A DNA stretch of 64,000 bases. Origin: JACPUX01 sp964517465 (GTDB lineage Bacteria; Pseudomonadota; Gammaproteobacteria; Burkholderiales; Casimicrobiaceae). Below are positions 1 to 9,291 of the stretch, one piece after another. The number at the start of each line of letters is the position of its first letter. Position 1 is the stretch's first letter. The notes below the pieces were generated by a model. The model did not search any database. It saw nothing but the letters and a program-made list of their open reading frames with translations, and was not told where the DNA came from. The translations under genes were made by a program, and so were the position numbers. The DNA lies in NCBI GenBank assembly GCA_964517465.1, contig CAZFEK010000010.1, positions 24,929 to 88,928 on the forward strand, read 5' to 3'.

Positions 1-40
1 GGATGTGACGATCCTGCGCGCCGAAGAGACCACGGTCTGA
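1..40 (+). CDS. ppiB: C-terminal end of peptidyl-prolyl cis-trans isomerase B (partial)
   Basis: The first 40 bases hold the last 12 codons of a gene cut by the window edge, ending DVTILRAEETTV and a TGA. A DVxI-x-S/R-x-x ending is what cyclophilin-type isomerases of the PpiB family show, and ppiB directly precedes lpxH in many proteobacteria. The visible piece is too short to identify by itself, so the call leans on that gene order. The gap to the next start codon is 55 bases. Confidence 0.5.
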   Translation, partial: DVTILRAEETTV

Positions 41-95
41 GAGCGCACCTGGCGTCGCCATGATGCGGTTCCTCTAGCCGCAGCACGCGGGCCCC

Positions 96-827
96 GTGGC
101 GACGCTTTTCGTTTCCGATCTGCATCTGGCGGCCCAGCGGCCGGAACTGGCTGAGGCCTTTCTGGCTTTTTTGGGTGGCCCCGCCCGGCAAGCAAGCGCG
201 GTTTATGTGCTGGGCGACCTCTTCGACGCCTGGATAGGCGACGATGATCTCGATCAACCCGAATGGCAGCCGGTCTTCGATGGGCTGCGCAAGTTAAGTG
301 ATTCGGGCGTGGCGCTTTCGATTCAGCACGGCAATCGCGACTTTCTGCTCGGCCCCGCTTTTGCTGCACGTTGTCGCGCTCGCTTGATGCCCGAGGTCGA
401 AATCGCCACGATCGAAGACCAGCCAACACTGCTGCTCCACGGCGACCAGCTTTGCACCGATGACCGCGCCTACCTCGCGTGGCGCAAAGAGGCGCGCAAT
501 CCGGCGTGGCAAGCGCGGTTTCTTGCCCTGCCCCTTGAAGAGCGCCGACAACTCGCCGCCGACCTAAGAGCGACCAGCATGCTCGAAAAGGCCGCCAAGC
601 CAATGGCGATCATGGACGTCAACGAGGCCGCCGTGAATGCTGCGCTGCGCGCCGCCGCGTGCACGAGGATGATCCATGGCCACACCCATCGACCCGGAAG
701 ACACGAGCACTCAGTGGATGGGCGGTGCTGCGAGCGCTGGGTCTTGGCGGACTGGCGCCTACCTGGTGGTTACTTGCGCTGCGAGGGTGAGGCGGCAACG
801 CTGATTCCCTGGCCAGCCGATTCTTGA
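96..827 (+). CDS. lpxH: UDP-2,3-diacylglucosamine diphosphatase
   Basis: This 243-residue protein hydrolyses UDP-2,3-diacylglucosamine to lipid X and UMP in lipid A synthesis, acting at the inner face of the cytoplasmic membrane. The calcineurin-like metallophosphoesterase motifs are all visible: SDLHL at residues 7-11, GDLFDAW at 40-46, GNRD at 79-82, HGD at 115-117 and HGHTH at 194-198. Length and motif spacing fit LpxH. The start is a GTG followed by ATLFVSDLHL, which matches the usual short N-terminus. It follows ppiB on the same strand and converges with metZ, 10 bp away. Confidence 0.95.
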   Translation: MATLFVSDLHLAAQRPELAEAFLAFLGGPARQASAVYVLGDLFDAWIGDDDLDQPEWQPVFDGLRKLSDSGVALSIQHGNRDFLLGPAFAARCRARLMPEVEIATIEDQPTLLLHGDQLCTDDRAYLAWRKEARNPAWQARFLALPLEERRQLAADLRATSMLEKAAKPMAIMDVNEAAVNAALRAAACTRMIHGHTHRPGRHEHSVDGRCCERWVLADWRLPGGYLRCEGEAATLIPWPADS

Positions 828-837
828 ACCAGTTGCC

Positions 838-2082
838 TCAGGCCGGCACCGACGCATCGAGCGCTTGCTGAAGATCTTCCAGCAGGTCTTCGGAGTCTTC
901 AATGCCCACCGAGACTCGCACCAAAGAATCGGCGATGCCCATGCTGGCGCGACGCCCTGCCCCCATTTCGAAGTAGATGGTGTGAGCCACCGGGATCGCC
1001 AGCGTGCGCGTGTCGCCGAGGTTACTCGACAGAACCACGAGCTTGAGTCGATCAAGAAAAGCAAACAGATCGATCTCCGGCGCCAGTTCAAAGCTCAAGA
1101 GTGCGCCGTGGGCACGAAAGAGCTGCGACGATCTCCGATGCTCCGGGTGTTCCGGCAGCCCCGGGTAATAGACCTGCGCGACCGCGGAATGCCGCGTTAG
1201 GAACTGCGCGAGTAGGCTTGCATTTTCACAGCAGCGAGTCATGCGCAAGGCGAGCGTTTCTGCACCCACGGCGAGATGGTGGGCTGCCTCGGGTCCGAGG
1301 CTCGCACCGAAGTCGCGCAAGCCCTTCTTGCGGATTTGGGTGAGCCCCCAGAGCAGCGGCTTCTGCTTGCGGTAGCTATCGCTGATGTTGGGAAAGGCAG
1401 TCCAATCAAAAAGCCCGGTGTCGGTCACGGCGCCCCCCAGCGCATTGCCGTGCCCGCCGATGTATTTGGTCAGGGCATTGACCACCAAACTCGCGCCCAC
1501 ATCTCGCGGCCGGAACAAAAAGGGGGTGGTGAGCGTGTTGTCGACGATGTAGATCAAGCCGCGCGCTGCGCAAAGCTCCCCGATTGCCTGGAGGTCGGCG
1601 ACTTGAGTGCGGGGGTTGGCAATGGTCTCGACGAACACCGCTCGCGTTTCAGGCCGCAGCGCAGCCGCGACGTTGTTTTTATCGGTGGCATCGACAAAGC
1701 TCACCGCCATGCCCTGCGCCTCAAAACTGTTGAAAAGGCTGTTGGTATTTCCGAAGAGAAAGGCGCTGGAGACGAGGTGGTCTCCCCGTCGAAGGAGAGC
1801 GAACAGGCTCGTTCCAATCGCGGCCATGCCGGTGCCCAAGCACACCGTCCCGATGCCGTCTTCCATGGCGGTGATTTTGGCCTCCAGCGCCGCCACTGTT
1901 GGATTGGTCTGGCGGCCGTAGACATAGCCGCTCGCTTCGCCTTGAAAAACGCGGGCCAATTCGCGGGCGTCCTTGAAGCCGAAGGCCACCGAGTTATGCA
2001 GGGGTTTGTGAAGCGAGCCGTGCTCCGTGCCGGCGAGGCGATCCGAGTGCAGGATGCGTGTGGTGAAACCGCAATTCTTCAT
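838..2082 (-). CDS. metZ: O-succinylhomoserine sulfhydrylase (PLP-dependent)
   Basis: This is a Cys/Met-metabolism PLP enzyme of 414 residues that makes homocysteine from an activated homoserine and sulfide. The PLP lysine is K206 in ALTKYIGGHGNALGG, and YVYGRQTNPT near residue 55 is the conserved phosphate-binding stretch. The purF-metZ order is the one that carries MetZ in pseudomonads and betaproteobacteria, so I prefer MetZ to cystathionine gamma-synthase. I start at MKNCGFTTRILHSDR. An in-frame start 39 bases further upstream would run into a terminator hairpin. Acyl preference (succinyl or acetyl) cannot be read from the sequence. Confidence 0.88.
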   Translation of the reverse strand: MKNCGFTTRILHSDRLAGTEHGSLHKPLHNSVAFGFKDARELARVFQGEASGYVYGRQTNPTVAALEAKITAMEDGIGTVCLGTGMAAIGTSLFALLRRGDHLVSSAFLFGNTNSLFNSFEAQGMAVSFVDATDKNNVAAALRPETRAVFVETIANPRTQVADLQAIGELCAARGLIYIVDNTLTTPFLFRPRDVGASLVVNALTKYIGGHGNALGGAVTDTGLFDWTAFPNISDSYRKQKPLLWGLTQIRKKGLRDFGASLGPEAAHHLAVGAETLALRMTRCCENASLLAQFLTRHSAVAQVYYPGLPEHPEHRRSSQLFRAHGALLSFELAPEIDLFAFLDRLKLVVLSSNLGDTRTLAIPVAHTIYFEMGAGRRASMGIADSLVRVSVGIEDSEDLLEDLQQALDASVPA

Positions 2083-2089
2083 GGCATAC

Positions 2090-2127
2090 CCAGAAAAACA
2101 AAAACCCGCCAGCAACGCCAAGCGGGT
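2090..2127 (-). terminator. Intrinsic terminator between purF and metZ
   Basis: On the minus strand a six-base stem (ACCCGC at 2122-2127 pairing with GCGGGT at 2104-2109) is followed by TTTTTGTTTTT. It lies after the purF stop and just before the metZ start, so purF transcription should mostly end here. metZ then needs its own promoter or read-through. The stem is short with a 12-base loop. Confidence 0.6.
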
Positions 2128-2232
2128 CTGAAACCTTCGCTTTAGCTGGATTTATCGAGCGCCCGCAAGCTGACGGTCAAATCGGCGCAGTAGCGAAACC
2201 TTATCGCTTCGATAACCAATCGTCAAGACCAA

Positions 2233-3750
2233 TCACCCGGTTGCCAGCAAGCCCTCGTCCCTGACCTCTTCATCCCCATCGCCGCCGCGGGAGTGCTCAC
2301 GCCCGCAGGCGAGGCTGCTGAGATAATCCGCAGTCACATCTCCGGTGATATAGCAGCCGTCAAAACACGAGGCCTCGAAATGGGCAAGGCGCGGATTGGC
2401 TGTGCGCACCGCCGTCTTCAGCGCCTCGATGTCTTGGTAGATCAAGAGGTCGGCGCCGATTTCGCGGCAGATCTCGGCTTCATTGCGGTCGCTGGCGATG
2501 AGCTCTTCGCGCGTGGGCATGTCGATGCCGTACACGTTGGCGTAACGCACGGGCGGAGCGGCCGAGGCGAAATACACTTTGCGCGCTCCGGCATCGCGCG
2601 CCATTTGCACGATTTCATGGCTGGTGGTGCCGCGAACTATGGAATCATCGACCAGCAGGACCACCTTGTCACGGAATTCCACCCCCACCGGATTGAGCTT
2701 CTGGCGCACCGACTTGCGGCGTATGGCCTGGCCCGGCATGATGAAGGTTCGTCCGATGTAGCGATTCTTCACGAATCCTTCGCGATAAGGCACCTTGAGT
2801 CGCTTCGCCAGTTCAAGCGCGGAGGGCCGACTGGAATCGGGAATCGGGATCACCACATCGATGTCTTGCGCCTCGGGCATCCGACCGATCTTCTGCGCCA
2901 ATTGCTCGCCCATGCGCACCCGCGTCTCATACACCGAGGTGCCGTCGATCATGGAATCGGGTCGAGCCAAATAGACGAACTCGAAGATGCAGGGATTGAG
3001 GGAAGCGTGCTCCGCGCACTGCCGGCTTTCCATACGCCCGAGAAAATCGACCAGTACGGCCTCGCCCGGCTCGACGTCGCGCACGACCTCAAAACCCAAA
3101 ATATCCAAGGCCACCGACTCCGAAGCGATCAGGTACTCGCTCCCGCCCAGACTTTCTGCACGGCCTATGATCAGCGGTCGAATGCCATAGGGATCACGGA
3201 ACGCGAGCAACCCATAACCGGCAATGATGGCCACTACGGCGTAGGCCCCGCGGCAGCGCCGGTGCACCCCGGCCACGGCGTCAAACACGGCCTCGCTGTC
3301 GAGTCTGCCGCGCTGCCGCGCCGATACCTGCAGTTCGTGGGCAAGGATGTTCAGCAGCACCTCGGAGTCCGATTGGGTATTCACGTGGCGCAAGTCGAGA
3401 CGAAAGAGCTCCTGGCGCAGGGCTTCGCTGTTGGTGAGATTCCCGTTATGTCCCAGAAGCACGCCGTAGGGCGAATTGACGTAGAAGGGTTGCGATTCCA
3501 GCGCGCTCGAAGCCGAACCCGCCGTGGGATAACGCACATGGCCGATGCCCGCATTGCCCACGAGATCCCGCATGTGGCGGGTGCGGAAAACGTCGCGCAC
3601 CATGCCCTTGCCTTTGTGCATGTGAAACATGCTCCCGGCGGCGGTGGCAATGCCCGCGGCATCCTGCCCGCGATGCTGCAAGGCGAGCAAGCCGTCATAG
3701 AGCAACTGGTTGACTGGCGTGTGGGCCACGACCCCGATGATTCCGCACAT
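2233..3750 (-). CDS. purF: Amidophosphoribosyltransferase
   Basis: This enzyme catalyses the committed step of purine synthesis, PRPP plus glutamine to phosphoribosylamine. I start at the ATG of MCGIIGVVAH, because PurF is an N-terminal nucleophile amidotransferase in which Cys2 becomes the terminal catalytic residue. The frame stays open 60 codons further upstream but that stretch is not PurF-like. The glutaminase domain is followed by a phosphoribosyltransferase domain with the PRPP-binding motif VVLLVDDSIVRGTT near residues 355-370. The length of 505 residues is normal. It sits 74 bp after cvpA in the same direction. Confidence 0.97.
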   Translation of the reverse strand: MCGIIGVVAHTPVNQLLYDGLLALQHRGQDAAGIATAAGSMFHMHKGKGMVRDVFRTRHMRDLVGNAGIGHVRYPTAGSASSALESQPFYVNSPYGVLLGHNGNLTNSEALRQELFRLDLRHVNTQSDSEVLLNILAHELQVSARQRGRLDSEAVFDAVAGVHRRCRGAYAVVAIIAGYGLLAFRDPYGIRPLIIGRAESLGGSEYLIASESVALDILGFEVVRDVEPGEAVLVDFLGRMESRQCAEHASLNPCIFEFVYLARPDSMIDGTSVYETRVRMGEQLAQKIGRMPEAQDIDVVIPIPDSSRPSALELAKRLKVPYREGFVKNRYIGRTFIMPGQAIRRKSVRQKLNPVGVEFRDKVVLLVDDSIVRGTTSHEIVQMARDAGARKVYFASAAPPVRYANVYGIDMPTREELIASDRNEAEICREIGADLLIYQDIEALKTAVRTANPRLAHFEASCFDGCYITGDVTADYLSSLACGREHSRGGDGDEEVRDEGLLATG

Positions 3751-3824
3751 CCCCGCACCTCTTCGCCTCGCCGGCAACACAAACCCGGAACACGCCGCCA
3801 CCGCGGCGCTCCGCAGCCCCGTTC

Positions 3825-4322
3825 TCAGTTCGCCTGAAACTTGAGCCGCTTGTTTACTTCCTGCGGCAGCAAGGGCCGCAAACCCAGCACCGCCTGCTGC
3901 AGATAGGGCGCCAGGAGCGACTCCCGCCACCAGCGCTCTTGGGGCAGCTTGGTCAACCCGGCGACGAACACCAGCACCAGCACCACCAGCACGCCGCGCA
4001 TCAAACCAAATATTACTCCGAGGCCGCGGTCAAACCACCCCAGCCCCGCAGCATGCAAGAGTTTGTGCAGGAGCCACCCCAGAAGCGCGGCAAGAATCAG
4101 CACCGCGACGAGCACCACCACCATGCCCAGGAGATACCTGACCGCGGGGTTCTCCAAGGACTTTGGCAGGATCGCGCCCATCTCGCCCCCGAACATCACC
4201 GCCGCCACGAGGGCAACCACCCATCCCAGCAGCGAAAGAATCTCGCGCACCACCCCGCGCCAAAGACCCCAGAGCGCGGAGGCCATTACCAGACCGATGA
4301 CTAAATAATCAAGTACCGTCAT
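3825..4322 (-). CDS. cvpA: CvpA family inner-membrane protein
   Basis: This is a hydrophobic protein of about 165 residues with four predicted membrane segments: roughly residues 7-27, 30-50, 62-90 and 98-122. The N-terminal DYLVIGLVMASALWGLWRGVVREILSLLGW and the internal GWFDRGLGVIFGLMRG are typical of CvpA, a protein needed for colicin V production and generally found just before purF. Its molecular role is unsettled. I use the ATG; a GTG two codons upstream, 3 bp from the dedD stop, is also possible. It is part of the accD-folC-dedD-cvpA-purF run. Confidence 0.92.
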   Translation of the reverse strand: MTVLDYLVIGLVMASALWGLWRGVVREILSLLGWVVALVAAVMFGGEMGAILPKSLENPAVRYLLGMVVVLVAVLILAALLGWLLHKLLHAAGLGWFDRGLGVIFGLMRGVLVVLVLVFVAGLTKLPQERWWRESLLAPYLQQAVLGLRPLLPQEVNKRLKFQAN

Positions 4323-4331
4323 GCGCACCGA

Positions 4332-5111
4332 TCAAGACAATGGCGCCACGATGCCGCTGTGGCCTTTGGCTTTGAGCTGCGCTCGGACGCCATCCGCCGC
4401 ATCGCGGCTGGGGTAGGGTCCCACTCGAACACGATGGAGTTTCTCCTTGCTGGTCTCGATACGCTCGACGTAGGCCGCAAAACCGGCCGCCTTGAGGCGA
4501 GCCTGAAGCTCCTGCGCAACCTTGGCATCGGTGTAAGCCCCGAGCTGAACCACAAACCCCGAATCGGCTGATTTGCCAGAAACTGTAGCGCCAGCCGCGG
4601 CCGGCTTGCTTCCGTTCTTTGCCGCCGCCGGCTTACTAGTCGCCGCAGCACTGGGTGGCGCTGCCGCGGCCGGTGAATCCGCTGCCTTGGGCGCCGCCTG
4701 AACCCCGGGCGCTGGCGGCTTAACCGCTTCAGCGCGCGTTTCCTGGGTCGCCTCCGAAACTGCAGCAGCCGCCTTGCCCTCGGCCCTGCCAGCAGAAGGC
4801 AGAGTTTCACTTGGTTTGCCCGGAGCGGCCTCGGGTTTGGACTCCGGCTTCGGCACCGGATTTGCGCCCGCCGGTTCGCCACCGGCGGATTTGGTCGCCG
4901 AGTCCGTGTTGGCCGAAAGCTGGTTGACGAATTTGCTGCCTTCGACCGCAGGAATCAGGATCTGCACATCTTGACCCAAAGGCTTGGGTTCGCTTTCCAA
5001 GAACAGAGGAACGATCACCGCGGCAGCCAGGGCCAGAACCGCCGCCCCAACCAGGCGCCGGCGGGCCCGGCGCTTCTGTTCATCGACCAAGTCCTTGCGG
5101 TTTTCCGGCAT
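4332..5111 (-). CDS. dedD: SPOR-domain membrane protein (DedD-like)
   Basis: This 259-residue protein has a short basic cytoplasmic N-terminus, one membrane segment (about residues 19-41), a long Ala/Pro/Lys-rich linker (about 50-175) and a C-terminal SPOR domain starting at FVVQLGAYTDAKVAQELQARL. SPOR domains bind denuded septal peptidoglycan, so the protein probably acts at the division site in the periplasm. The position between folC and cvpA is the usual place of dedD. The stop lies 9 bp before the cvpA ATG and the start 4 bp after the folC stop. Confidence 0.85.
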   Translation of the reverse strand: MPENRKDLVDEQKRRARRRLVGAAVLALAAAVIVPLFLESEPKPLGQDVQILIPAVEGSKFVNQLSANTDSATKSAGGEPAGANPVPKPESKPEAAPGKPSETLPSAGRAEGKAAAAVSEATQETRAEAVKPPAPGVQAAPKAADSPAAAAPPSAAATSKPAAAKNGSKPAAAGATVSGKSADSGFVVQLGAYTDAKVAQELQARLKAAGFAAYVERIETSKEKLHRVRVGPYPSRDAADGVRAQLKAKGHSGIVAPLS

Positions 5112-5115
5112 CGGC

Positions 5116-6387
5116 TTACGGTGTCCCAGATCCTGCTCGCCAGCTCATGGCCGCGGCAACGGTCAGGAAAGACCCAAAAACGATAATTCTATCAGCTTCC
5201 CCTGCCCGCTCCCAGGCGATGGCACAGGCGGCGGGAACCTCGCCGACCTCGCTGATCGCGTTCTCGTTCACCCCTGAGGCAAGGAGCGATTGGCGTAAAA
5301 CCCCACAATCGGCGCCGCGGGGTGGCGGCAGTTGACACAGCAGCCACCGATCGACACAGGGCCCCATGATCTTCGCCACCGCGGCGATATCCTTGTCACA
5401 CAACATGCCCCACACCGCCAGGGTTTGCCGGCCTGCGACGCGAGCGCCGAGCGTCTGGGCCAAAGCGCGCGCCGCTTGAGGATTATGCGCGACGTCAAGG
5501 ATCATCGCGGGTCGCCCAGGCAGCACCTGGAAACGTCCCGGCCAGCAGACTTCGATGAGTCCGCGTCGCAGCGCACCGCTATCCACGGGTAGCGAGCCGG
5601 CTAGCCTTTCCACCGCAGCCAGCACGGTCGCTGCGTTGTCCAGTTGGTAGCGCCCGCGCAGCGCGGGCCATGGCAACGCAAAGCGTCGTTGTCCTGGCCC
5701 GAGGTAATTCCACTGATCGACCAAGGGCTCGGCGGAAAAATCGCGCCCCGCTACCCAAAGATCGACACCCAGTTCCTCCGCCACTTGGAGGACACTTCGG
5801 GGCGGATTCGCATCACCCAGGACGGCGGGCTTCCCGCGGCGAAGTATCCCAGCTTTCTCTCGTCCTATGGCTTCGCGGGTGTCCCCCAAATATTCGGCGT
5901 GATCGATGTCGATTGCGGTCAGCACCGCCAGATCGGCATCCAAGAGGTTCACGGCATCGAGCCGCCCCCCCAAGCCCACCTCCATTACCCAGACATCGAG
6001 TTGCGCGCGCGCAAAGAGCCAAATCGCGGCCAAGGTGCCGAATTCAAAATAGGTCAGCGGCACTTCGCCTCGCGCCCTCTCCACTGCGGCGAAGGCGGTG
6101 ATCAAATCTTCGTCGCCCGCGTCGTGCCCTTCGATGCGAACCCGTTCGTTATAGCGCAGCAGGTGCGGCGAGGAGTAGAGTCCGGTGCGGTAATGCGAAG
6201 CCCGATAGACCGATTCCAGCATGGCGCAAGTGGAGCCTTTGCCGTTGGTGCCGGCCACTGTAATCACGGGACAGTTCGGCTGCGCGCCAAGGCGCCGATA
6301 CACCTCGCGCACTCGGTCCAGGCCCAGGTCGATGGCTTTGGGATGCAGCGTTTCGAGATAAGCAAGCCAGTCCGTCAGCGACCGCAT
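5116..6387 (-). CDS. folC: Bifunctional folylpolyglutamate synthase / dihydrofolate synthase
   Basis: This Mur-ligase-family enzyme adds glutamate to dihydropteroate and to folates. The ATP loop VAGTNGKGSTCAML lies near residues 43-56, and the downstream SSPHLLRYNERVRI and EVGLGGRLDAVN blocks are FolC signatures. Its length of 423 residues is normal. It starts 23 bp after accD in the conserved accD-folC pair and is followed by dedD after 4 bp, so co-transcription is very likely. Confidence 0.95.
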   Translation of the reverse strand: MRSLTDWLAYLETLHPKAIDLGLDRVREVYRRLGAQPNCPVITVAGTNGKGSTCAMLESVYRASHYRTGLYSSPHLLRYNERVRIEGHDAGDEDLITAFAAVERARGEVPLTYFEFGTLAAIWLFARAQLDVWVMEVGLGGRLDAVNLLDADLAVLTAIDIDHAEYLGDTREAIGREKAGILRRGKPAVLGDANPPRSVLQVAEELGVDLWVAGRDFSAEPLVDQWNYLGPGQRRFALPWPALRGRYQLDNAATVLAAVERLAGSLPVDSGALRRGLIEVCWPGRFQVLPGRPAMILDVAHNPQAARALAQTLGARVAGRQTLAVWGMLCDKDIAAVAKIMGPCVDRWLLCQLPPPRGADCGVLRQSLLASGVNENAISEVGEVPAACAIAWERAGEADRIIVFGSFLTVAAAMSWRAGSGTP

Positions 6388-6410
6388 CGCCGCTTCCCTC
6401 GCGCCAGTCC

Positions 6411-7277
6411 TCAGGCCGCCGGGGCCGGCTGCTTTTGCAACAAAGTAAGCAATTGCGGCAAACGGTCCCGAAGTTGGCGCCGATCCACGATCATGTCGAT
6501 GGCGCCTTTCTCGAGAAGGAACTCGGCGCGCTGAAAGCCGTCGGGCAGTTTCTCCCGCACCGTTTGCTCGATCACGCGCGGACCGGCGAACCCGATCAAG
6601 GCTCCCGGTTCGGCGATGACCAAATCACCCAGCATGGCAAAGCTTGCCGAAACCCCGCCCATGGTGGGATCGGTAAGAATGGAGATGAAAGGCAGGCCGG
6701 CCCGGGACAGCTGCTGCAGGGCGGCTGTGGTCTTGGCCATCTGCATCAAAGAAAACAGTCCTTCTTGCATGCGCGCGCCGCCGCTGGCGGCAACGCAAAC
6801 GAAGGGCAGATGCTGCTCGGCGGCGGTGGCGACACCACGCACGAAGCGCTCGCCCACCACCGATCCCATCGAACCGCCGAGAAACTCGAATTCAAATACC
6901 GCCACCACCAGCGGCACCGTCTTGACCGAGCCTTGCATCACCACCAGGGCGTCAGTTTCGCCGGTCTCTTCGGTGGCTGCGTCGAGACGATCGGGATAAC
7001 GTTTGGAGTCTTTGAACTTCAGGCTGTCGATGGGGACCACTTCGGAACCGATCTCGAACCTGCCCTCGGCATCGAGCAATTGATCGATTCGGGCCCGCGC
7101 CCGCATGCGATTGTGATGATTGCACTTGGGGCAGACATAGAGGTTGTTCTCAAGATCGGTGCGATAAAGCACGGCTTCGCAAGACGGGCACTTGACCCAC
7201 AAGCCCTCCGGAACCGCCTTCTTTGCGCCGGTGGACGATTTGATGCGCGGGGGTAACAGCTTTTGAATCCAGCTCAT
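6411..7277 (-). CDS. accD: Acetyl-CoA carboxylase carboxyltransferase subunit beta
   Basis: This subunit transfers carboxyl from carboxybiotin to acetyl-CoA to make malonyl-CoA, partnering AccA. A four-cysteine zinc ribbon is visible (C30, C33, C49, C52), followed by the crotonase-like carboxyltransferase domain with GGARMQEGLFSLMQM. I start at MSWIQKLL because a strong GGAGGG ribosome-binding site lies 5 bases upstream. That ATG overlaps the trpA TGA (ATGA), so translation of the two is probably coupled. The length of 288 residues is standard. Confidence 0.97.
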   Translation of the reverse strand: MSWIQKLLPPRIKSSTGAKKAVPEGLWVKCPSCEAVLYRTDLENNLYVCPKCNHHNRMRARARIDQLLDAEGRFEIGSEVVPIDSLKFKDSKRYPDRLDAATEETGETDALVVMQGSVKTVPLVVAVFEFEFLGGSMGSVVGERFVRGVATAAEQHLPFVCVAASGGARMQEGLFSLMQMAKTTAALQQLSRAGLPFISILTDPTMGGVSASFAMLGDLVIAEPGALIGFAGPRVIEQTVREKLPDGFQRAEFLLEKGAIDMIVDRRQLRDRLPQLLTLLQKQPAPAA

Positions 7278-8095
7278 GGTTTCCCTCCATGGTTTGGCGG
7301 CGCGTCCAGCGCCCGGCGTATGCCGGCGAGCCATTCGCGCGCCCGCGTTGCTTCTTCGCCCGGCGGCGCTTGGTCGATCTCCTGCACCAGGCGCGTGCCG
7401 ATCACGACGGCCTCGGCATGGCGGGCGATGGCCCGTGCCGTTTCGCCGTCGCGGATGCCAAAACCCACGCCCAATGGCAGGGCGACATGGCGACGTATCT
7501 CGGCCAAGTGCCTCGCGACATCTTCGGTATCGATATAACCGGCTCCGGTCACTCCTTTGAGCGAAACGTAGTAAACGTAGCCGCGCGCCAAGCGCGCCAC
7601 CTCATCCATTCGTTCCGGCGCGGTGGTCGGAGCAAGCAAATAGATCGGCGCAATACCTTTGGCGATCAGGGTCTCCGAAAATCCTTGGCTCTCCTCCGGC
7701 GGGTAATCGACGGTCAAGACCCCATCGACGCCCGCCTTCGCCGCGGCAGCAATAAAGGCATCTGTCCCCATGGCCTCGATAGGGTTGGCATAGCCCATCA
7801 GCACCACCGCGGTACGCTGATCGTCGCGCCGGAAAGCCTCGACGACGGCGAGCACCTGCTTGAGGCTCATGCCCTGCGCCAGCGCTTTCTCCGAAGACCG
7901 CTGAATCACTGGACCATCAGCCATGGGATCGGAAAACGGCACGCCCAATTCGATAATGTCGGCCCCCGCTTCCACCAAGCCGAACATCAGGGGAAGGGCC
8001 AAATCCGGTCGCGGGTGGCCGGCGGTGACAAACGGAATCAGCGCCGTGCGCTGCGAGGTTTTCAGCCGCTGGAAGACTTCGTTGATGCGATTCAT
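7274..8095 (-). CDS. trpA: Tryptophan synthase alpha chain
   Basis: TrpA cleaves indole-3-glycerol phosphate to indole and glyceraldehyde 3-phosphate, passing indole to TrpB. The conserved DIIELGVPFSDPMADGPVIQ carries the catalytic glutamate, and GFGIRDGETARAI forms part of the phosphate site. I start at MNRINEVFQRL, whose ATG overlaps the trpB stop in an ATGA. The frame is open five codons upstream but inside trpB. At 273 residues the length is typical. It lies in the trpF-trpB-trpA-accD run. Confidence 0.97.
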   Translation of the reverse strand: MNRINEVFQRLKTSQRTALIPFVTAGHPRPDLALPLMFGLVEAGADIIELGVPFSDPMADGPVIQRSSEKALAQGMSLKQVLAVVEAFRRDDQRTAVVLMGYANPIEAMGTDAFIAAAAKAGVDGVLTVDYPPEESQGFSETLIAKGIAPIYLLAPTTAPERMDEVARLARGYVYYVSLKGVTGAGYIDTEDVARHLAEIRRHVALPLGVGFGIRDGETARAIARHAEAVVIGTRLVQEIDQAPPGEEATRAREWLAGIRRALDAPPNHGGKP

Positions 8096-9291
8096 AAGCT
8101 CATGCCGCAAGCCTGGGCGACGGTATGCATGTCTTTGTCGCCCCGGCCGGAAAGATTGACGAGCAGGATTTGGTCAGACGCCATGCTGGGCGCCAAACGC
8201 GCCGCATGCGCCAGCGCGTGGCTAGACTCCAGGGCAGGAATGATGCCCTCCAGCCTGCAGCAATCGTGAAATGCCTGCAGGGCCTCGGCATCGGTGATGC
8301 TGACATACTGGGCTCTATGGGTGTCTTTCAGCCAGGCGTGTTCCGGGCCCACGCCGGGGTAATCGAGGCCGGCGGAAATCGAATGCGTTTCGATGATCTG
8401 CCCGTTGGCGTCCTGCAAGAGATAGGTTCGGTTGCCATGCAGCACCCCAGGGCTGCCGGCGCTGAGCGAGGCCGCATGCCGGCCGCTGGCGAGCCCCTCG
8501 CCGGCCGCCTCGACGCCGATCAGTTGAACGCGCTCGTCCTCGATGTAGGGGTAGAAAATACCCATCGCGTTCGATCCGCCGCCCACGCAAGCGATCACCG
8601 CGTCGGGCTGGCGACCGGCGACTTCCGGCATCTGCGCCAGGCACTCCTGTCCGATCACCGACTGAAAATCGCGCACCATCATCGGATAGGGATGCGGGCC
8701 GGCTACCGTGCCGATGATGTAGAAGGTGGTTTCCACGTGCGTTACCCAATCGCGCATGGCCTCATTGAGCGCGTCTTTGAGCGTCTTGGAGCCCGACTCG
8801 ACCGGAACCACGGTGGCGCCCAAAAGCTTCATGCGGTAGACGTTCGCCGCTTGGCGCTTCACGTCTTCCGAGCCCATGTAGACGATACATTCCATGCCGT
8901 AGCGCGCGGCCACGGTCGCAGTGGCCACACCGTGCTGGCCGGCACCCGTCTCGGCGATCACCCGGCGTTTTTCCAGACGCCGCGCCAGCAGGGCCTGACC
9001 GATGCAATTGTTGACCTTGTGCGCGCCGGTGTGGTTGAGGTCTTCTCGCTTCAGGAAGATCTGCGCCCCGCCTAGGCTCTCCGACCAGCGCCGCGCATGA
9101 TAGATCGGGCTGGGGCGACCGACATAATGTTTGAGCTCGCGGGCGAATTCCTCGTGAAAGACAGGATCGCGGCGAGCCGCAGCATATTGTTCGCGCAGTT
9201 CGTCCAACGCCGCCATGAGCGTTTCGGCGACAAAAACACCCCCATAGGGCCCAAAATGTCCGCGTCGGTCGGGCAGGTCATACTTCGGCAT
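8092..9291 (-). CDS. trpB: Tryptophan synthase beta chain
   Basis: TrpB is the PLP enzyme that condenses indole with serine to give tryptophan. The PLP lysine is K92 in HTGAHKVNN, and the glycine-rich cofactor loop CVGGGSNAMG is intact. I start at MPKYDLPDRRGHFGPYGG, which is the standard TrpB N-terminus. This start lies 14 bases inside the end of trpF, implying coupling. At 399 residues the length is normal, and the stop overlaps the trpA start. Confidence 0.97.
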   Translation of the reverse strand: MPKYDLPDRRGHFGPYGGVFVAETLMAALDELREQYAAARRDPVFHEEFARELKHYVGRPSPIYHARRWSESLGGAQIFLKREDLNHTGAHKVNNCIGQALLARRLEKRRVIAETGAGQHGVATATVAARYGMECIVYMGSEDVKRQAANVYRMKLLGATVVPVESGSKTLKDALNEAMRDWVTHVETTFYIIGTVAGPHPYPMMVRDFQSVIGQECLAQMPEVAGRQPDAVIACVGGGSNAMGIFYPYIEDERVQLIGVEAAGEGLASGRHAASLSAGSPGVLHGNRTYLLQDANGQIIETHSISAGLDYPGVGPEHAWLKDTHRAQYVSITDAEALQAFHDCCRLEGIIPALESSHALAHAARLAPSMASDQILLVNLSGRGDKDMHTVAQACGMSL

